Below are positions 24,411-33,172 of a DNA stretch of 64,000 bases, one piece after another. Location: positions 135,613 through 199,612 of the forward strand of contig CAZYEV010000088.1 in assembly GCA_964646615.1 (NCBI GenBank), given 5' to 3'. Source of the DNA: M3007 sp964646615 (GTDB taxonomy: Bacteria > Bacteroidota > Bacteroidia > Chitinophagales > Saprospiraceae). The translations under genes and the position numbers were made by a program. The first letter of the stretch is position 1. Each line of letters starts with the position of its first letter. The notes below the pieces were generated by a model, which saw only the letters and a list, made by a program, of their open reading frames with translations, did not search any database and had not been told where the DNA came from.

Positions 24411-27400
24411 TCAGAAGCCTACCGACAGGTTGAAGGTAAAGCTGCGCGTGATGGGGGTGTTGCGTCCGGTGAAGCCGATGAGATTACTACCCGAGCCGAA
24501 GGCCAGCGCCTCAGGGTCGTAGCCTCGGAAGGGCGTGGAGAGGAACAGGTTGCGGCCGGTAACGCCGATTTGCACCGAGCTGAGGCGGTTGCCGAGGAGC
24601 GATTTGGGCAGCCGGTACGAAAGGGTGGCGTTGCGCACGCGGAACCAGGATGCATCCTGAATGACGTAGGAGTAGTGGGCATTGATGCCGAAAGCCCGAT
24701 AAGTGTCCTGGTTAAGGATGGCCGTTCGCTCATTGGGCGTTCCATCGGCATTGACGCCTTTCCAGCGCACGACCATATCGCGCTCTTCGGTAAACCAAAT
24801 AGTGCCGTTGCGGATGGCGTTGTTTTCGCCCAAGTCCACCACATCGCCGCCATGGCGCATTTCTAACAAGAAATTGAGCGTGAAGCCTTTGAACGAAAAC
24901 GTGTTGTTCATGCCGCCGAACCAGTCGGGCAGGGCATTGCCCACCTTGACGTATTGCGCCTGCTCCAGCGTAGGCAGGCCATTTGTGCCGATAATCGGCT
25001 GGCCCTGTTCGTTGCGCCGCCAGTCGAAGCCATACAGGTCGCCCACGCTGCCGCCTTCTTCTACGCGCAGCACAGCCCGGCCCGCCAGGGCCGATACGTA
25101 AGTGATGGTCTTAAGGTCTTCGGGCATCTCCGTAACCTTGCCGCGGATGCGTGTCCAGTTGAAGTCAATGCTCCAGCGGAAAGGCCCGCGGATGGGATTG
25201 AGGCCTACCAAAAGTTCCACACCGCGGTTGGTGATGACACCGGCGTTGGTGGTGTAGCTGGAGTAGCCCGTAGCCGTGCTGATGGGTACGCTCAAAATCT
25301 GGTTGCGGCTCTGGCGCACGAAGTAGTTGGCCTCAATGGACATGAAGTTGTTGAACAGGTTGGCTTCGATGCCGCCTTCCGTTTCGGTCGTGAATTCAGG
25401 TTGCAGATTGAAGTTGCCCACGTTCGGGTCGCGCGTGAAGCCGCCCACCGTGCCGAAGGGGAAGCCTGGCACAGGCGAGAAGTAGTTGCCGATGCGATAG
25501 GGCGGTGCGTCCTTACCCACAGTGGCCCACGAGCCGCGCAGCTTCAGATAGCTGAGCACGTCGTTGTCGCGCAGCAGGTGATTGGTCAGGATGTACGACA
25601 GGCTGACCGATGGATAGAAGAAAGAGCGGTTCTGTTCGGGCAGTGTCGAAGACCAGTCGTTGCGGCCCGTCAGCGTCAGGTACAGGTAGTCGTGGTACTC
25701 TAAGCGCGTCTCTGCGAATACACCCACTAAGCGGCGCAGCGAGCCACCGCGCAGGGGGAAGTAGTTGGTGGCGTTTCGGATGTTGTAAAAGCCGGCAGCG
25801 ATGAAGCGCTCGCCGCGTACGCCCAGAAAGTCGTTTCTAATATCCGTGATGGCGTTGCCCAACGTAAAGTGCAGGTTCAGGTTGCGGGCCAGCGGCCGGT
25901 CGCCCATGAGGAAGAAGTTCGAGTTCAGTTCGCGGAAGTTGATGGACTGCTCCACGATGAAGCCGCCCACCTGAGTGCCGAGGTCGAGGTCAGGGCCTAC
26001 GACGCGATTGCGCTCATCGTTGTAATAGTCCGCCGTTATCTGGTAGCGCGCCTTCAGCCAGGGCAGAATTTCATAGTTGAGGTTGATGTCGCCAAAAACG
26101 CGGTTGACCTTAGAAATCTGCGGGCTTTCTTCGGCCATGTAGCGCGGGTTGTCAATGATGCCGGCAAACGGGTTCTTCTGTGTGCCGTCGGGGTTGCGGT
26201 GGTCGTTGATGTCGAACGAAGGCGACCAGAACCACAGCGAACTGAAGACCGATTTGTCGCCGGAGGGCGGGGCGGTCTGGCTGTTGTTGTTGTAGTTAAT
26301 CTGCGCACCCACCGACAGGCGGCGGCTCATGCGGTGCGTGGCCGCTAAGCGCGCTGTGGCGCGTTTGAAGTTGGAGTTGACGACAATACCGTCGCTGTTG
26401 AGGTAAGAGAACGAAGACTGGAACGTCGAGTTAGCGTTGCCGCCCGAAAACGACAGCGAGTGGTTCATGTTCTTGCCCGTTACGTAGAACTCCCGAAAGT
26501 GGTCGTAGAACCGGTCTTCGGGCAGCGCTGGCGGGCCATATTGCCAGAACACCGTGGCCGGTGGCTGGCGCTCTAAACCATTGAAGCCCTGATAGTAAGT
26601 GCGCTGAATGCGCGGCGCCTTGTCAATGTCTTCGATGCCATAAGAGAAGTTGTAGTTGATGCTGGTGCGCCCATCCTTACCTTTTTTGGTCGTGATGATG
26701 AGCGCGCCATTGGCCGCTCGCTGGCCGTACAGAGCAGTAGCGGCAGCGCCTTTCAAAATGTTCACACTCTCAATATCGTCTAAGTTCAGGTCAGCCAGGC
26801 GGTTCGAGTTCATGAACTGCTCATTGCTGTTGATGGCATTGCTGCCAGCCGAAGGCAGCACACTCACCACATCAGTGTTGTTGCTAATGATGATACCATC
26901 CACGACAATGATAGGCTGGTTGTCGTTGTCGCCGCTGAGCGAGTTGATGCCCCGAATGTTGATGCTGGCCCCTGCACCGGGCGCGCCTGCCGAGTTGTTG
27001 ATGACCACGCCGGCTACCTTGCCCTGCAGGGCGTTGACTAAGTTCGTCTGATTCGATTGCAGGAGGTTTTCGCCCGAAAGGGCCTGCGAACCATAGCCCA
27101 GCACCTTCTTGTCGCGTGCAATGCCAAACGATGTAACTACGACCTCGTTGAGCACATTCGTCTGCGACAGAACCACGTCAATTACCGACTGCCCGTCAAT
27201 CGGAATTTCCCTGCGGTCGTAGCCGGTGTAGCTGACCACGATCACGCCGTTTGCCGGGGCATTCACCAGACGGAAGTTGCCTTCCACGTCCGTGATAGCG
27301 GCAATGTTGGCGTTCTTCACCATGACGGTAGCGCCAATGAGAGGCTCGCCGTCGTCCTTGGAAGTTACCTTGCCGGTAACGGTGAGGGTCTGCGCTACAG

Positions 27401-27449
27401 CCGTCCATCCCAGCAGGAGTAGCGCCAGTAGGGTAAGTGTCTGTTTCAT
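24411..27449 (-). CDS. SusC/RagA-family TonB-linked outer-membrane transporter
   Basis: A 1012-residue TonB-dependent transporter. After the signal peptide (ending TAVAQ) comes a carboxypeptidase-like regulatory domain (VTGKVTSKDDGEPLIGATVMV), the SusC linker LNEVVVTSFGIARDKKVLGYG, and the plug with GVVINNSAGAPGAGASINIRGINSL-type sequence, DGIIISNN and GQRAANGALIITTKKG. The rest is a 22-strand barrel ending FTFNLSVGF. It imports a polymer fragment with the SusD partner. No glycosidase, sulfatase or sigma/anti-sigma pair adjoins the operon, so the substrate is open. Confidence 0.95.
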   Translation of the reverse strand: MKQTLTLLALLLLGWTAVAQTLTVTGKVTSKDDGEPLIGATVMVKNANIAAITDVEGNFRLVNAPANGVIVVSYTGYDRREIPIDGQSVIDVVLSQTNVLNEVVVTSFGIARDKKVLGYGSQALSGENLLQSNQTNLVNALQGKVAGVVINNSAGAPGAGASINIRGINSLSGDNDNQPIIVVDGIIISNNTDVVSVLPSAGSNAINSNEQFMNSNRLADLNLDDIESVNILKGAAATALYGQRAANGALIITTKKGKDGRTSINYNFSYGIEDIDKAPRIQRTYYQGFNGLERQPPATVFWQYGPPALPEDRFYDHFREFYVTGKNMNHSLSFSGGNANSTFQSSFSYLNSDGIVVNSNFKRATARLAATHRMSRRLSVGAQINYNNNSQTAPPSGDKSVFSSLWFWSPSFDINDHRNPDGTQKNPFAGIIDNPRYMAEESPQISKVNRVFGDINLNYEILPWLKARYQITADYYNDERNRVVGPDLDLGTQVGGFIVEQSINFRELNSNFFLMGDRPLARNLNLHFTLGNAITDIRNDFLGVRGERFIAAGFYNIRNATNYFPLRGGSLRRLVGVFAETRLEYHDYLYLTLTGRNDWSSTLPEQNRSFFYPSVSLSYILTNHLLRDNDVLSYLKLRGSWATVGKDAPPYRIGNYFSPVPGFPFGTVGGFTRDPNVGNFNLQPEFTTETEGGIEANLFNNFMSIEANYFVRQSRNQILSVPISTATGYSSYTTNAGVITNRGVELLVGLNPIRGPFRWSIDFNWTRIRGKVTEMPEDLKTITYVSALAGRAVLRVEEGGSVGDLYGFDWRRNEQGQPIIGTNGLPTLEQAQYVKVGNALPDWFGGMNNTFSFKGFTLNFLLEMRHGGDVVDLGENNAIRNGTIWFTEERDMVVRWKGVNADGTPNERTAILNQDTYRAFGINAHYSYVIQDASWFRVRNATLSYRLPKSLLGNRLSSVQIGVTGRNLFLSTPFRGYDPEALAFGSGSNLIGFTGRNTPITRSFTFNLSVGF

Positions 27450-27480
27450 ACGAATAACGGTTTTGATTACGAATGCGAGG

Positions 27481-27488
27481 CAAAAGTA
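27481..27488 (-). promoter_or_regulatory. Candidate -7 box for the SusCD operon
   Basis: On the - strand TACTTTTG matches TAnnTTTG and lies 32 bases upstream of the SusC start codon. No clear -33 element. Confidence 0.45.
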
Positions 27489-27560
27489 ATGCGCAGTCGT
27501 TTCGCATTAAACTTGTGTTAATTTTTTGCCCGGTATTTCGCAGTGTGCTCTGAAAAAGCA

Positions 27561-27608
27561 CAAGCCCTTCCCGCCGCATGTGCAACAGGAAGGGCTTGCG
27601 CTTTTTTT
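27561..27608. terminator. Terminator of the guaA-secG transcript
   Basis: An 11-bp perfect stem (CAAGCCCTTCC, 27561-27571; GGAAGGGCTTG, 27588-27598) with T-rich flanks on both strands: TGCTTTTTC on the - strand after the stem, GCGCTTTTTTT on the + strand. It lies between the end of secG and the SusC promoter. Confidence 0.85.
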
Positions 27609-27623
27609 ACCCTGCCAACGGCC

Positions 27624-27893
27624 TTAGCCGCCGCTCTGCAGCGGAATGGTTTCTACGCCCGAGCCGCCCGAACCTACGACGAGCACGGCCACGATGCACA
27701 GTACCGCCAGCGCACCGGCGAGCACCCACGTGGCCTTTTCGATAAATTCCGTCGAGCGAGCGGCGCCAAACAGCTGCTGCGCCTGACCACCTAAGGTGGG
27801 GTCAATGCCGCCGCCTTTAGGGTTTTGGATGAGGATGGCCGCCATCAGCAGCACGCTCACCAGAGCAATCAATACCGTCAGTGTTGCTAACAT
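27624..27893 (-). CDS. secG: Preprotein translocase subunit SecG
   Basis: An 89-residue protein with two membrane helices (about residues 3-22 and 55-76) joined by the cytoplasmic loop IQNPKGGGIDPTLGG, the signature of SecG, followed by the FGAARSTEFIEKATW stretch common to Bacteroidota SecG. It helps SecYEG-mediated protein export. The gene is four bases downstream of the TPR-protein gene and ends the operon that contains lptE. Confidence 0.93.
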   Translation of the reverse strand: MLATLTVLIALVSVLLMAAILIQNPKGGGIDPTLGGQAQQLFGAARSTEFIEKATWVLAGALAVLCIVAVLVVGSGGSGVETIPLQSGG

Positions 27894-27897
27894 TTTT

Positions 27898-28743
27898 TTA
27901 CGTGTGTTTAGTCAAAGCCTCAATTTGGGCCGCAAAGAACGCGCTTTTTTCGGGATGCAACACCATCAGGCGCCGATACATTTCAACGGCTTTTTCGCGG
28001 TAACCCTGTTGGGCATACAGGCGAGCCAGTGTTTCAGAGGCGATGTCCGGGTTCTCGCTGACGCTTTTCTGGGCCAACTGCTGGGCAATGCCGGGCGTTT
28101 TCTCCGGCGCTTCTACCGCAGCTGCCGGCGCTGCAGCCGCAGGTGGGGGCGTCGGCAGCACGATAGGTGCTGTGCGGGTCAGCAGCACGGGGTTGAAGTG
28201 GTTGGCCCATTCAGCAAAGGAGGCAAAGCGCTGCGGCTCAGCGCTGAGTGCAGGCGCGGCGATTGCGTCGCCAACCACCGACTGCGTGAGCGATACTTCC
28301 ACCTCAGGTGCTTCTTCTACCGGGATATTCATGGACGGCGATAGCTCTTCTTCGGAGACTTCCTCGCTAAGGTCTGTCCGTTGTGGCCCGGTGGCGAGCG
28401 GCATCTCTCTTTCCGCCGCTGGTGCTTCGGTGCGCTCTTCGCGGCTGGGTAAGGCGTTGAGGGGCTTCAGTTCCAGCACTTCCATTTCCAGAGCCGGCAG
28501 CGGAACGACAGCTCGTTGGGTCAGCAGGCAAAAGAGCAGTTTGCGATCGAGGCTGTAGGCGGCTGCTGTTGCCCGGTTGCGTTCTTCGTCGGGGTGCTGC
28601 TCCTGGGCCGACTTGAGCAGCAACAGCACCTGCAGGTTGGCCGCATACGGATACGTCAGCGCCAGTGTCTTCAGCTCCTCGTAGGGAATGGCCGACAGCA
28701 GCTCCGGGCTTTGTAAGAATTGTTGAAAACGTTCGTGCGTCAT
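27898..28743 (-). CDS. TPR-containing protein with disordered middle
   Basis: A 281-residue protein of unknown function. The N-terminal 75 residues are helical (YEELKTLALTYPYAANLQVLLLLKSAQ), the middle about 80-200 is acidic and rich in Pro/Ala/Glu, and the C-terminus has one TPR-like hairpin (ASETLARLYAQQGYREKAVEMYRRLMVLHPEKS). No signal peptide is seen, so it is probably cytosolic. It sits between lptE and secG, a context that recurs in Bacteroidota and suggests a link to envelope biogenesis, but nothing more specific can be read. Confidence 0.7.
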   Translation of the reverse strand: MTHERFQQFLQSPELLSAIPYEELKTLALTYPYAANLQVLLLLKSAQEQHPDEERNRATAAAYSLDRKLLFCLLTQRAVVPLPALEMEVLELKPLNALPSREERTEAPAAEREMPLATGPQRTDLSEEVSEEELSPSMNIPVEEAPEVEVSLTQSVVGDAIAAPALSAEPQRFASFAEWANHFNPVLLTRTAPIVLPTPPPAAAAPAAAVEAPEKTPGIAQQLAQKSVSENPDIASETLARLYAQQGYREKAVEMYRRLMVLHPEKSAFFAAQIEALTKHT

Positions 28744-28763
28744 GACAATGCGGCGGTTTGGCC

Positions 28764-29270
28764 TCACCAGTTGTTGAAGGCGGCGTTGAACACGTCTTCC
28801 AGCAACTGGTCAAAAATCTGGCGGATGAGGGCATCCTGGATGCTCAGCAGGTCCTGGTCGGCGCCAAATTCGGCAAAATGGCTGAAGGTGCGCTCCGCAG
28901 GCCAGGCGCCTTCAGCGCCCTCGACGTTGACGGTGTACAGCAATTGCAGGCGGATTTCCAGCCGGTTGAGCGAAACGGTCTCGCCAGGTTTGGGCGCCAC
29001 AGGCACCACCCGAAAGTCCGTAATGCGACCGCTAAACTCGGCGTCCGGCGCGTCGTTCACTAAGCGCAGCGGCGTCTCCGTGCGGATTTTGTCCTTCAGC
29101 CGCTCCGTGAAGTCCACGGCCAGCGTCGGCGGAGCACTCGCCGCCGCGTTTTCGATGTTCTGCACAAAAAAGGTCTTCACCTTTGGGTCAATCGAAATGC
29201 CCTTGAGCGAATAGCAGCCCGTGTGGGTCAGCCAAAAGAGCGTCAGCAGCAGCGGAAAAAACAATCGCAT
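28764..29270 (-). CDS. lptE: LPS-assembly lipoprotein LptE-like
   Basis: A 168-residue lipoprotein: signal peptide ending LTHTGC (Cys at residue 19), then the Bacteroidota LptE pattern CYSLKGISIDPKVKTFFVQNIEN, DFTERLKDKI, and VSLNRLEIRLQLLYTVN, ending with an amphipathic helix LIRQIFDQLLEDVFNAAFNNW. LptE plugs the LptD barrel and helps place LPS in the outer leaflet. lpxB at 61127 shows the same organism makes lipid A. ATG 29270 puts the lipobox in register; the longer frame does not. Confidence 0.85.
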   Translation of the reverse strand: MRLFFPLLLTLFWLTHTGCYSLKGISIDPKVKTFFVQNIENAAASAPPTLAVDFTERLKDKIRTETPLRLVNDAPDAEFSGRITDFRVVPVAPKPGETVSLNRLEIRLQLLYTVNVEGAEGAWPAERTFSHFAEFGADQDLLSIQDALIRQIFDQLLEDVFNAAFNNW

Positions 29271-29359
29271 GGATGAGCAATTAAAAGTCAGAAACGAAAA
29301 ATGCGCGGCCTCACCCCCAAACGCTGGAAAACAGACCGTTCGTTTTCCGTTTTCGCTTT

Positions 29360-30898
29360 TCATTCCCACTCAATCGTGGCCGGCGGTTTGGTACTGATGT
29401 CATAGACGACGCGGTTGATGCCCTTGACGCGGTTGACGATGGTGCTCGACACGTCGGCTAAGAAGTCGTAGGGCAGTCGGCTCCATTCGGCGGTCATGCC
29501 GTCGGTGCTATTGACGGCTCTAAGGGCAATGGTGCGTTCGTACGTGCGCTCGTCGCCCATAACACCTACCGATTGGATAGGCAGCAGGATGGCGCCGGCC
29601 TGCCATACCTGGTTGTAGAGGCCGTACTCCTTGAGTTTTTCGATGTAAATGGCATCGGCTTCTTGCAGCAGTTGCACCTTTTCGGGCGTGATGTCGCCCA
29701 GGATGCGGATACCCAGCCCCGGCCCAGGGAAAGGGTGGCGATTTAAAATGTCTGGTGGAATGCCCAGCTCGCGTCCGACGCGCCGCACCTCGTCTTTGAA
29801 CAGCATGCGCAGCGGCTCCACGATTTTCAGGTTGAATTTCTCCGGCAGACCGCCTACGTTGTGGTGGCTTTTGATGGTAACCGAGGGCCCATGCACACTG
29901 ACCGACTCGATGACATCCGGATAGATGGTGCCTTGCCCCAGCCAGTGGCAGTCGGCATGGGCGCGGGCTTCCTCCTCGAAAATTTCGATGAACAGGCGAC
30001 CAATGATCTTGCGCTTGGCTTCCGGGTCGCTTACGCCGCGCAGGGCCTCGTAAAAGCGCGCTTTGGCGTCCACGCCCTCCACGTTGAGGCCCATTTGCTG
30101 GTAGGTGTGCAGGACGCTCTCAAACTCGCCTTTGCGCAGCAGGCCGTTGTCCACAAAGAAGCAAAACAGCCGGTCGCCGATGGCGCGGTGCAACAGTGTG
30201 GCGGCTACCGTAGAGTCCACGCCGCCCGAAAGCGCCATGATGACTTTGTCCTGTCCGATTTGCTGGCGCAAACCACTTACCGTCTCCTCAATGTAATGCG
30301 CCGGCGTCCAATCGGCGCGGCAGCCGCAGATGTCGAGGACGAAGTTTTTGAGAAAAACCGTGCCTTCTACGGTGTGGTACACTTCAGGGTGGAACTGAAT
30401 GCCGTACACCGGTGTGGGGCTGAAGCCTTCCTCGGCGCGATAGGCAGCCACGACAATGCTCTCCGTGCCGGCCAAGGCCCGGAAGCCGGACGGCAGGCGA
30501 AAGATGGTGTCGGCATGGCTCATCCACACCTGAGAGTGAGGCGAAATGCCGGCCAAAAGCGGGTCGGAGGGGTCGTGGAGTACCAGCGTCGCCTTGCCGT
30601 ACTCGCGGGTTTCGGAGCGCGCTACCGTGCCACCGTAATGGTCGGCGATGAGCTGGGCCCCGTAGCAAATGCCCAGAATGGGGCGCTGGCCCACGAGCCG
30701 TTCCAGCGGAATGCGCGGTGCGTCGGGCTGCTTGACCGAAAAAGGGCTACCCGAGAGCACAATGCCGCGAACGTCGGGCGTCAGCTCCGGCATCTGGTGG
30801 TAAGGCACAATCTCGCAGTACACCGACAATTCGCGGATACGCCGTGCAATGAGCTGGGTGTATTGAGAGCCAAAATCGAGGATGACAATTTTCTCCAT
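29360..30898 (-). CDS. guaA: GMP synthase (glutamine-hydrolysing)
   Basis: A 512-residue enzyme with both domains. The class I amidotransferase part carries ILDFGSQYTQLIARRIRE at the N-terminus, the nucleophile in GICYGAQLIA and the His/Glu pair in FHPEVYHT. The ATP-pyrophosphatase part has the P-loop ALSGGVDSTVAATLL, and the dimerisation domain ends in DISTKPPATIEWE. It converts XMP to GMP with glutamine. The promoter box lies almost on top of the start codon, implying a leader of a few bases. Confidence 0.97.
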   Translation of the reverse strand: MEKIVILDFGSQYTQLIARRIRELSVYCEIVPYHQMPELTPDVRGIVLSGSPFSVKQPDAPRIPLERLVGQRPILGICYGAQLIADHYGGTVARSETREYGKATLVLHDPSDPLLAGISPHSQVWMSHADTIFRLPSGFRALAGTESIVVAAYRAEEGFSPTPVYGIQFHPEVYHTVEGTVFLKNFVLDICGCRADWTPAHYIEETVSGLRQQIGQDKVIMALSGGVDSTVAATLLHRAIGDRLFCFFVDNGLLRKGEFESVLHTYQQMGLNVEGVDAKARFYEALRGVSDPEAKRKIIGRLFIEIFEEEARAHADCHWLGQGTIYPDVIESVSVHGPSVTIKSHHNVGGLPEKFNLKIVEPLRMLFKDEVRRVGRELGIPPDILNRHPFPGPGLGIRILGDITPEKVQLLQEADAIYIEKLKEYGLYNQVWQAGAILLPIQSVGVMGDERTYERTIALRAVNSTDGMTAEWSRLPYDFLADVSSTIVNRVKGINRVVYDISTKPPATIEWE

Positions 30899-30907
30899 AA
30901 TCGGCAG

Positions 30908-30915
30908 CAAAGGTA
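30908..30915 (-). promoter_or_regulatory. -7 box of guaA
   Basis: TACCTTTG on the - strand ends ten bases before the guaA start codon, so transcription would begin only a few bases upstream of the ATG (near-leaderless mRNA). Confidence 0.6.
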
Positions 30916-30947
30916 GGGAAAGCCCCAGCCCTGCGTCGAGGGGCCTT

Positions 30948-30955
30948 TACCTTTG
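30948..30955 (+). promoter_or_regulatory. -7 box of the divergent GT2 gene
   Basis: TACCTTTG on the + strand lies 16 bases before the GTG start at 30972. It is 33 bases from the oppositely oriented guaA box, so the two polymerase sites overlap. Confidence 0.6.
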
Positions 30956-30971
30956 GCCCCAAAAAATACCT

Positions 30972-31745
30972 GTGCTCGCCGTTTCCATCATTACCGTCGC
31001 CTATAATAGCGCCGAAACCATCCGCGATACGTTGGAAAGCGTCCGACAGCAGACCTACCCACACGTGGAGCACATCGTGGTGGACGGCGCCTCTACCGAC
31101 GGCACCGCCGACATCGCCCGCACCTTCCGACATGTGGCGCGAGTCGTGAGTGAGCCCGACCAGGGCGCCTACGATGCTATGAACAAAGGCATTGCACTGG
31201 CCCAGGGCGATATCATAGGCTTGCTCAATGCTGACGATACCTACGCCTCGCCGGATGCCGTACAGTGGATGGTAGATACCCTGCTGCAAACCGGCGCTGA
31301 TGCCTGCTACGCCGACCTCCAGTACGTGCGCCGCGACCGCCCCGATCGCATTGTGCGCCACTGGCATTCCGGCCCATTTCGGCCCGAGCGCTTCCGCTCC
31401 GGCTGGATGCCGCCACATCCGACCTTTTTTACGTACAAAAAACACTACGAAGCACTGGGCGGCTACGACACTCGATTGCGCCTTTCGGCCGACTACGAGC
31501 TAATGCTCCGTTTTTTATACAAACACCGTCTCTCGGCGGGCTATCTGCCTCGCGTGCTCGTCCGCATGCGCACGGGCGGCATGAGCAACGCCTCGCTCCG
31601 TCAGCGCTGGCGCGCCAACCGCGAAGACCGCCTCGCCTGGCAGATGAACCACCTTGCTCCCGGCCATCTCACCTTGTGGCTCAAGCCACTGCGTAAAATC
31701 CCGCAGTTCTGGCCCATGCTGATGCCGGTAAAGGGAAAAACATGA
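30972..31745 (+). CDS. GT2 glycosyltransferase (WcaE-like)
   Basis: A 257-residue GT-A fold enzyme without membrane helices. Motifs are SIITVAYNSAETIRDTLESV (nucleotide-sugar binding), HIVVDGASTDGT, DQGAYDAMNKGIALAQGD and the metal-binding LLNADDTYAS. The pattern GAYDAMNKGI is typical of glycosyltransferases that build exopolysaccharide or O-antigen repeats. GTG 30972 is used as start; an upstream in-frame ATG at 30882 would overlap guaA and its promoter. It converges with the second GT2 gene, only four bases between stop codons. Donor and acceptor unknown. Confidence 0.87.
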   Translation: MLAVSIITVAYNSAETIRDTLESVRQQTYPHVEHIVVDGASTDGTADIARTFRHVARVVSEPDQGAYDAMNKGIALAQGDIIGLLNADDTYASPDAVQWMVDTLLQTGADACYADLQYVRRDRPDRIVRHWHSGPFRPERFRSGWMPPHPTFFTYKKHYEALGGYDTRLRLSADYELMLRFLYKHRLSAGYLPRVLVRMRTGGMSNASLRQRWRANREDRLAWQMNHLAPGHLTLWLKPLRKIPQFWPMLMPVKGKT

Positions 31746-31749
31746 GGGT

Positions 31750-32880
31750 TTAGCGCCAGCCTCGTTGCCGATGGCCGGAAAGGAGGGCGAATGGCGTAAA
31801 TATCCCCCAGTACAGTGCCATGCCGGTATCCAGCAAGGGAAACCAGCGCCGCAAATCGCCCGCTTTCAAATGCCGCGCCATACGAGCAAACACTGCGGCG
31901 GCCACTGCCATCCGAACGGCCCAGCAGGTGAGCGCGAGCAGAAAAGCGCCCTGCAGAGCGGCAACCCCAAGCAGGGCGTAATGCAGCACGTGCGAGCCGG
32001 CAGCGGCAGACAGGAGCATCTGGTGCAGCGTGCGGTACCGGACGCCCGTGCTCAAGTGTCGGCGCTTCTGGCGCATCCAGGCGGCCCAGTCAGGCGGAGC
32101 GGGCGAGTACGCGAATGCTTCGGAGGCAAAACAAAGCACCGTGTTGCGGCGCGTGGCAACAGCGTTGACCAGCAGGTCGTCGTCGCCCGAAGCCAGGTCG
32201 GCATGCGCCGAAAAACCGCCCGCCTGGGCAAAAAGCGGCTTCTGCCAGGCCAGATTGCGCCCCACGCCCATGTACGGCAGCCCTGCCAGCGCAAAACCTC
32301 CGTACTGAAGAGCGGTATAGACCGTCTCGAAGCGCGCCCAGCGGTTGAGCAGCCCTGGCGCAGGTGTGAGAGGGCCATAGCCCAACACGATCTCCGGCGC
32401 AGGGCCATGGCCGGGCAGCATGCACCGGGCCATGTGGCGCAACCATTGCAGCGAGGCGGGCCGGCAATCGGCGTCGGTGAAAACCAGCCATTCGTACTGG
32501 GTCTCGGCAATGGCGGCGCTCAGGGCGGCCTTTTTGCCCGGTGAAGTCTTGGGCCCCAGGCGTATAGTGCGCAAATGCGAGTATCGGGCTTGTAGCGCCT
32601 TCAGCACCTGCGGCGTGGCGTCGGAAGAGTCGTCGTCGGCCACCACCACCTCAAAATGCGGGTAATCTTGTTTCAGGACGGTGGGCAGGTGGCGCTGCAG
32701 GTTTTCGGCCTCGTTGCGCGCGCAGATCAGCACCGACAGGGCCGGTAGGGCGCCGTCGTCGAGCGAGGCCGCGGGCGGTGGCCGATGAAAGGCTAAGCGG
32801 GCATAAACTCCTCCCCACAGGAGCAACTGTACGGCCGTAGCCAACAACAGCAATGCAACAGGCAGATGTTCGGGCGGCAT
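31750..32880 (-). CDS. Membrane GT2 glycosyltransferase
   Basis: A 376-residue protein. One N-terminal helix (residues 6-25) precedes a GT2 catalytic domain: LSVLICARNEAENLQ, VVADDDSSDATPQV, FTDADCRPASLQWL, later SGDDDLLVNAV and the QKRRHLSTGVRY motif comparable to Q/RxxRW of processive enzymes. Three C-terminal helices follow (about residues 275-365). The build fits a polysaccharide or glycolipid synthase acting at the inner membrane. The frame extends to 33090, but ATG 32880 is used because the helix starts there. Confidence 0.83.
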   Translation of the reverse strand: MPPEHLPVALLLLATAVQLLLWGGVYARLAFHRPPPAASLDDGALPALSVLICARNEAENLQRHLPTVLKQDYPHFEVVVADDDSSDATPQVLKALQARYSHLRTIRLGPKTSPGKKAALSAAIAETQYEWLVFTDADCRPASLQWLRHMARCMLPGHGPAPEIVLGYGPLTPAPGLLNRWARFETVYTALQYGGFALAGLPYMGVGRNLAWQKPLFAQAGGFSAHADLASGDDDLLVNAVATRRNTVLCFASEAFAYSPAPPDWAAWMRQKRRHLSTGVRYRTLHQMLLSAAAGSHVLHYALLGVAALQGAFLLALTCWAVRMAVAAAVFARMARHLKAGDLRRWFPLLDTGMALYWGIFTPFALLSGHRQRGWR

Positions 32881-33172
32881 GGCAGGCGAAAGGGCGTTCG
32901 CAGCGCGTGCTTTGTTCCGTTTTTTCGCACTGCAAAAGTGGGTATTTGCAAACCCGCAACTTCGGCGGTGCGTTTTGCAAATCTGAAAGCGACGTCTCGT
33001 TTTTTTGTCGGCTATGAGCAACAGCGCAGTGGACGCCCATCTGGCATTGGTCGTTAGAAGATAGCGAGGGAATTTTGCCGGTAAAGGCAACGCCTTCTGG
33101 GCCCAGATGCGCCAACGAGGGCGGAGTTGCGCGAGAGCGCTTTTTCGGTTTTTTTACAAAAAATAGCTGTTT

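Noticed and set aside
30899..30971. Purine riboswitch upstream of guaA
   Set aside because: The promoter box leaves a leader of only a few bases, too short for an aptamer.
31750..33090. Longer start for the membrane GT2 gene at 33090
   Set aside because: The extra 70 residues are basic and low-quality and precede the first helix; ATG 32880 fits the family.
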